From Bacteroidaceae bacterium (GTDB lineage: Bacteria > Bacteroidota > Bacteroidia > Bacteroidales > Bacteroidaceae): a stretch of 33,797 nt of DNA. The position numbers and the translations under genes were made by a program. This document shows positions 32,817 to 33,797 of this stretch, in pieces (positions within the stretch are counted from its first letter, which is position 1; every line of letters begins with the position of its first letter). The notes beneath the pieces are model-generated. The model was given only the letters and a program-made list of their open reading frames with translations. It was not told where the DNA came from and ran no database searches. The stretch is from NCBI GenBank assembly GCA_017442185.1, contig JAFSAT010000042.1, positions 1 to 33,797 on the forward strand. Direction: 5' to 3'.

Positions 32817-33797
32817 ATGTTAGTAAAGGTATATGCAGCAGCGATACAAGGGATAAGCGCCACCCTCGTCACCATAGAGGTAAACGCATTGCGCGGCATA
32901 CAATTCTTCTTGGTGGGACTGCCCGACAACGCAGTAAAGGAGAGCTACCGCCGCATACAATCGGCATTTCAATACAACGGACTTAAATTCCCGAGCAAAC
33001 AGATTATCGTGAATATGGCACCCGCCGACATACGCAAAGAGGGGTCGGCCTACGACCTGCCTATTGCAATAGGCATACTTGCCGCCGACGGTGTTATATC
33101 CACAGAAAAACTCGACAAATATATCATCATGGGCGAGCTTGGGCTCGACGGCAATCTCATGCCCGTAAAAGGCATACTGCCCATTGCCATAAAAGCCGCC
33201 GAACTTGGCTTCAAAGGCATCATAGTGCCCACACCAAACGCAGCCGAAGCAGCAGTGGTTGAATCTCTCGAAGTATACGCTGCCGACAATCTGCTGCAAG
33301 TAGTCAGATTCCTTAACAACGAAGATACACTCACTCCACACACAGTAGACATAGATGAGATATTCAACGCACGCCTTCAGAATTTTCCGTTCGACTTTAG
33401 CGAAGTGCGCGGACAAGAGAGCGTGAAGCGTGCCTTTGAGATTGCCGCCGCAGGCGGACACAATCTGCTGATGATAGGCCCTCCCGGCAGCGGAAAATCC
33501 ATGATGGCAAAGCGTCTGCCCGGTATTCTGCCGCCGATGACCCTGCAAGAGAGCTTAGAGACCACAAAGATACACTCCGTCAGCGGCAACCTACCCGATG
33601 GAACAGCCCTAATCACACAACGCCCGTTCCGCAGCCCCCACCACACAATATCACCGGTGGCACTTGTGGGCGGTGGCACCAATCCCCGACCCGGAGAAAT
33701 ATCATTGGCACACAACGGAGTGCTGTTCCTCGACGAATTGCCGGAGTTCAGCCGCATGGTACTCGAAGTGATGCGTCAGCCCCTCGAAGACCGAAAA
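32817..33797 (+). CDS. comM: YifB/ComM-type Mg-chelatase-like AAA+ ATPase (5' part)
   Basis: The frame is open from the ATG at 32817 to the window end: 327 residues of a protein that is normally about 510. The N-terminal domain (about 1-165) begins with [16 protein letters not shown] and has [18 protein letters not shown] and [19 protein letters not shown], typical of the ChlI-like/Lon-type fold. The AAA+ module follows: [20 protein letters not shown], Walker A GPPGSGKS at residues 221-228, [11 protein letters not shown] near 264-274 and Walker [12 protein letters not shown]. Bacterial ComM is a hexameric helicase that aids branch migration during natural transformation; family members are also present in non-competent bacteria. 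The 3' end is outside the window. Confidence 0.95.
   Translation, partial: MLVKVYAAAIQGISATLVTIEVNALRGIQFFLVGLPDNAVKESYRRIQSAFQYNGLKFPSKQIIVNMAPADIRKEGSAYDLPIAIGILAADGVISTEKLDKYIIMGELGLDGNLMPVKGILPIAIKAAELGFKGIIVPTPNAAEAAVVESLEVYAADNLLQVVRFLNNEDTLTPHTVDIDEIFNARLQNFPFDFSEVRGQESVKRAFEIAAAGGHNLLMIGPPGSGKSMMAKRLPGILPPMTLQESLETTKIHSVSGNLPDGTALITQRPFRSPHHTISPVALVGGGTNPRPGEISLAHNGVLFLDELPEFSRMVLEVMRQPLEDRK

Overview
The window is a stretch of Bacteroidales (phylum Bacteroidota) chromosome, mostly housekeeping genes. Three things support this. The protein families are typical of the group: a fused KorA with KorB, an OMP_b-brl_3-type TonB-dependent receptor, DUF4369, DUF4878 and many small lipoproteins with Cys lipoboxes. 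The promoters carry the Bacteroidota -7 box (TAnnTTTG or TATCTTCG), in some cases with a TTG/TTTG -33 box 19-20 nt upstream. Start codons mostly lack a clear Shine-Dalgarno sequence. I do not assign a genus.

Layout. 1-1350: a visibly AT-rich edge with the tail of an unknown gene, a DUF2971 protein and a long palindromic terminator; it looks like accessory DNA. 1365-5900: a lipoprotein (-), a small membrane protein, the CCA-adding-type tRNA nucleotidyltransferase, a TolC-family protein with no adjacent pump genes, and a Fur-family regulator (-). 6013-8930: rhodanese lipoprotein, tRNA-Arg(CCT) (-), TPR protein, stand-alone AraC-type DNA-binding domain, and an AlkD-like HEAT-repeat protein. 9009-13011: fur, purA, a YugP-like membrane metalloprotease and hisS, all on +. 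13012-16000: a 6-TM protein overlapping a winged-helix regulator, then a DUF4878 lipoprotein and a GNAT acetyltransferase on -. 16157-18397: pta-ackA, the acetate pathway that yields ATP. 18742-23243 (-): efp, a GT2 glycosyltransferase, radC, a DUF59 Fe-S factor, lpxH and a membrane/beta-sandwich protein, tightly spaced at the efp end. 23679-29181 (+): TonB-dependent receptor, then korAB (2-oxoacid:ferredoxin oxidoreductase). 29306-33797: rpsO (-) divergent from typA (+), a thioredoxin-fold lipoprotein without CXXC, and the start of a YifB/ComM-type AAA+ ATPase that runs off the window.

The most distinctive content that is not a gene is a family of short non-coding mobile elements. There are four copies (about 191, 191, 135 and 192 bp) plus one solo end. 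They share a 19-bp terminal inverted repeat beginning GAAGCTGTTTAAATTT, and two copies have matching 3-bp target duplications (TTA or TAA). The copies fall into two sequence subfamilies. One sits exactly at a stop codon inside the efp-to-lpxH gene run, and another lies 8 nt upstream of a lipoprotein start codon. I see no CRISPR array, no prophage, no transposase gene and no obvious new defence system. The best leads are this element family, a Fur homologue that has lost its metal-sensing histidines, and a redox-dead thioredoxin-like lipoprotein.
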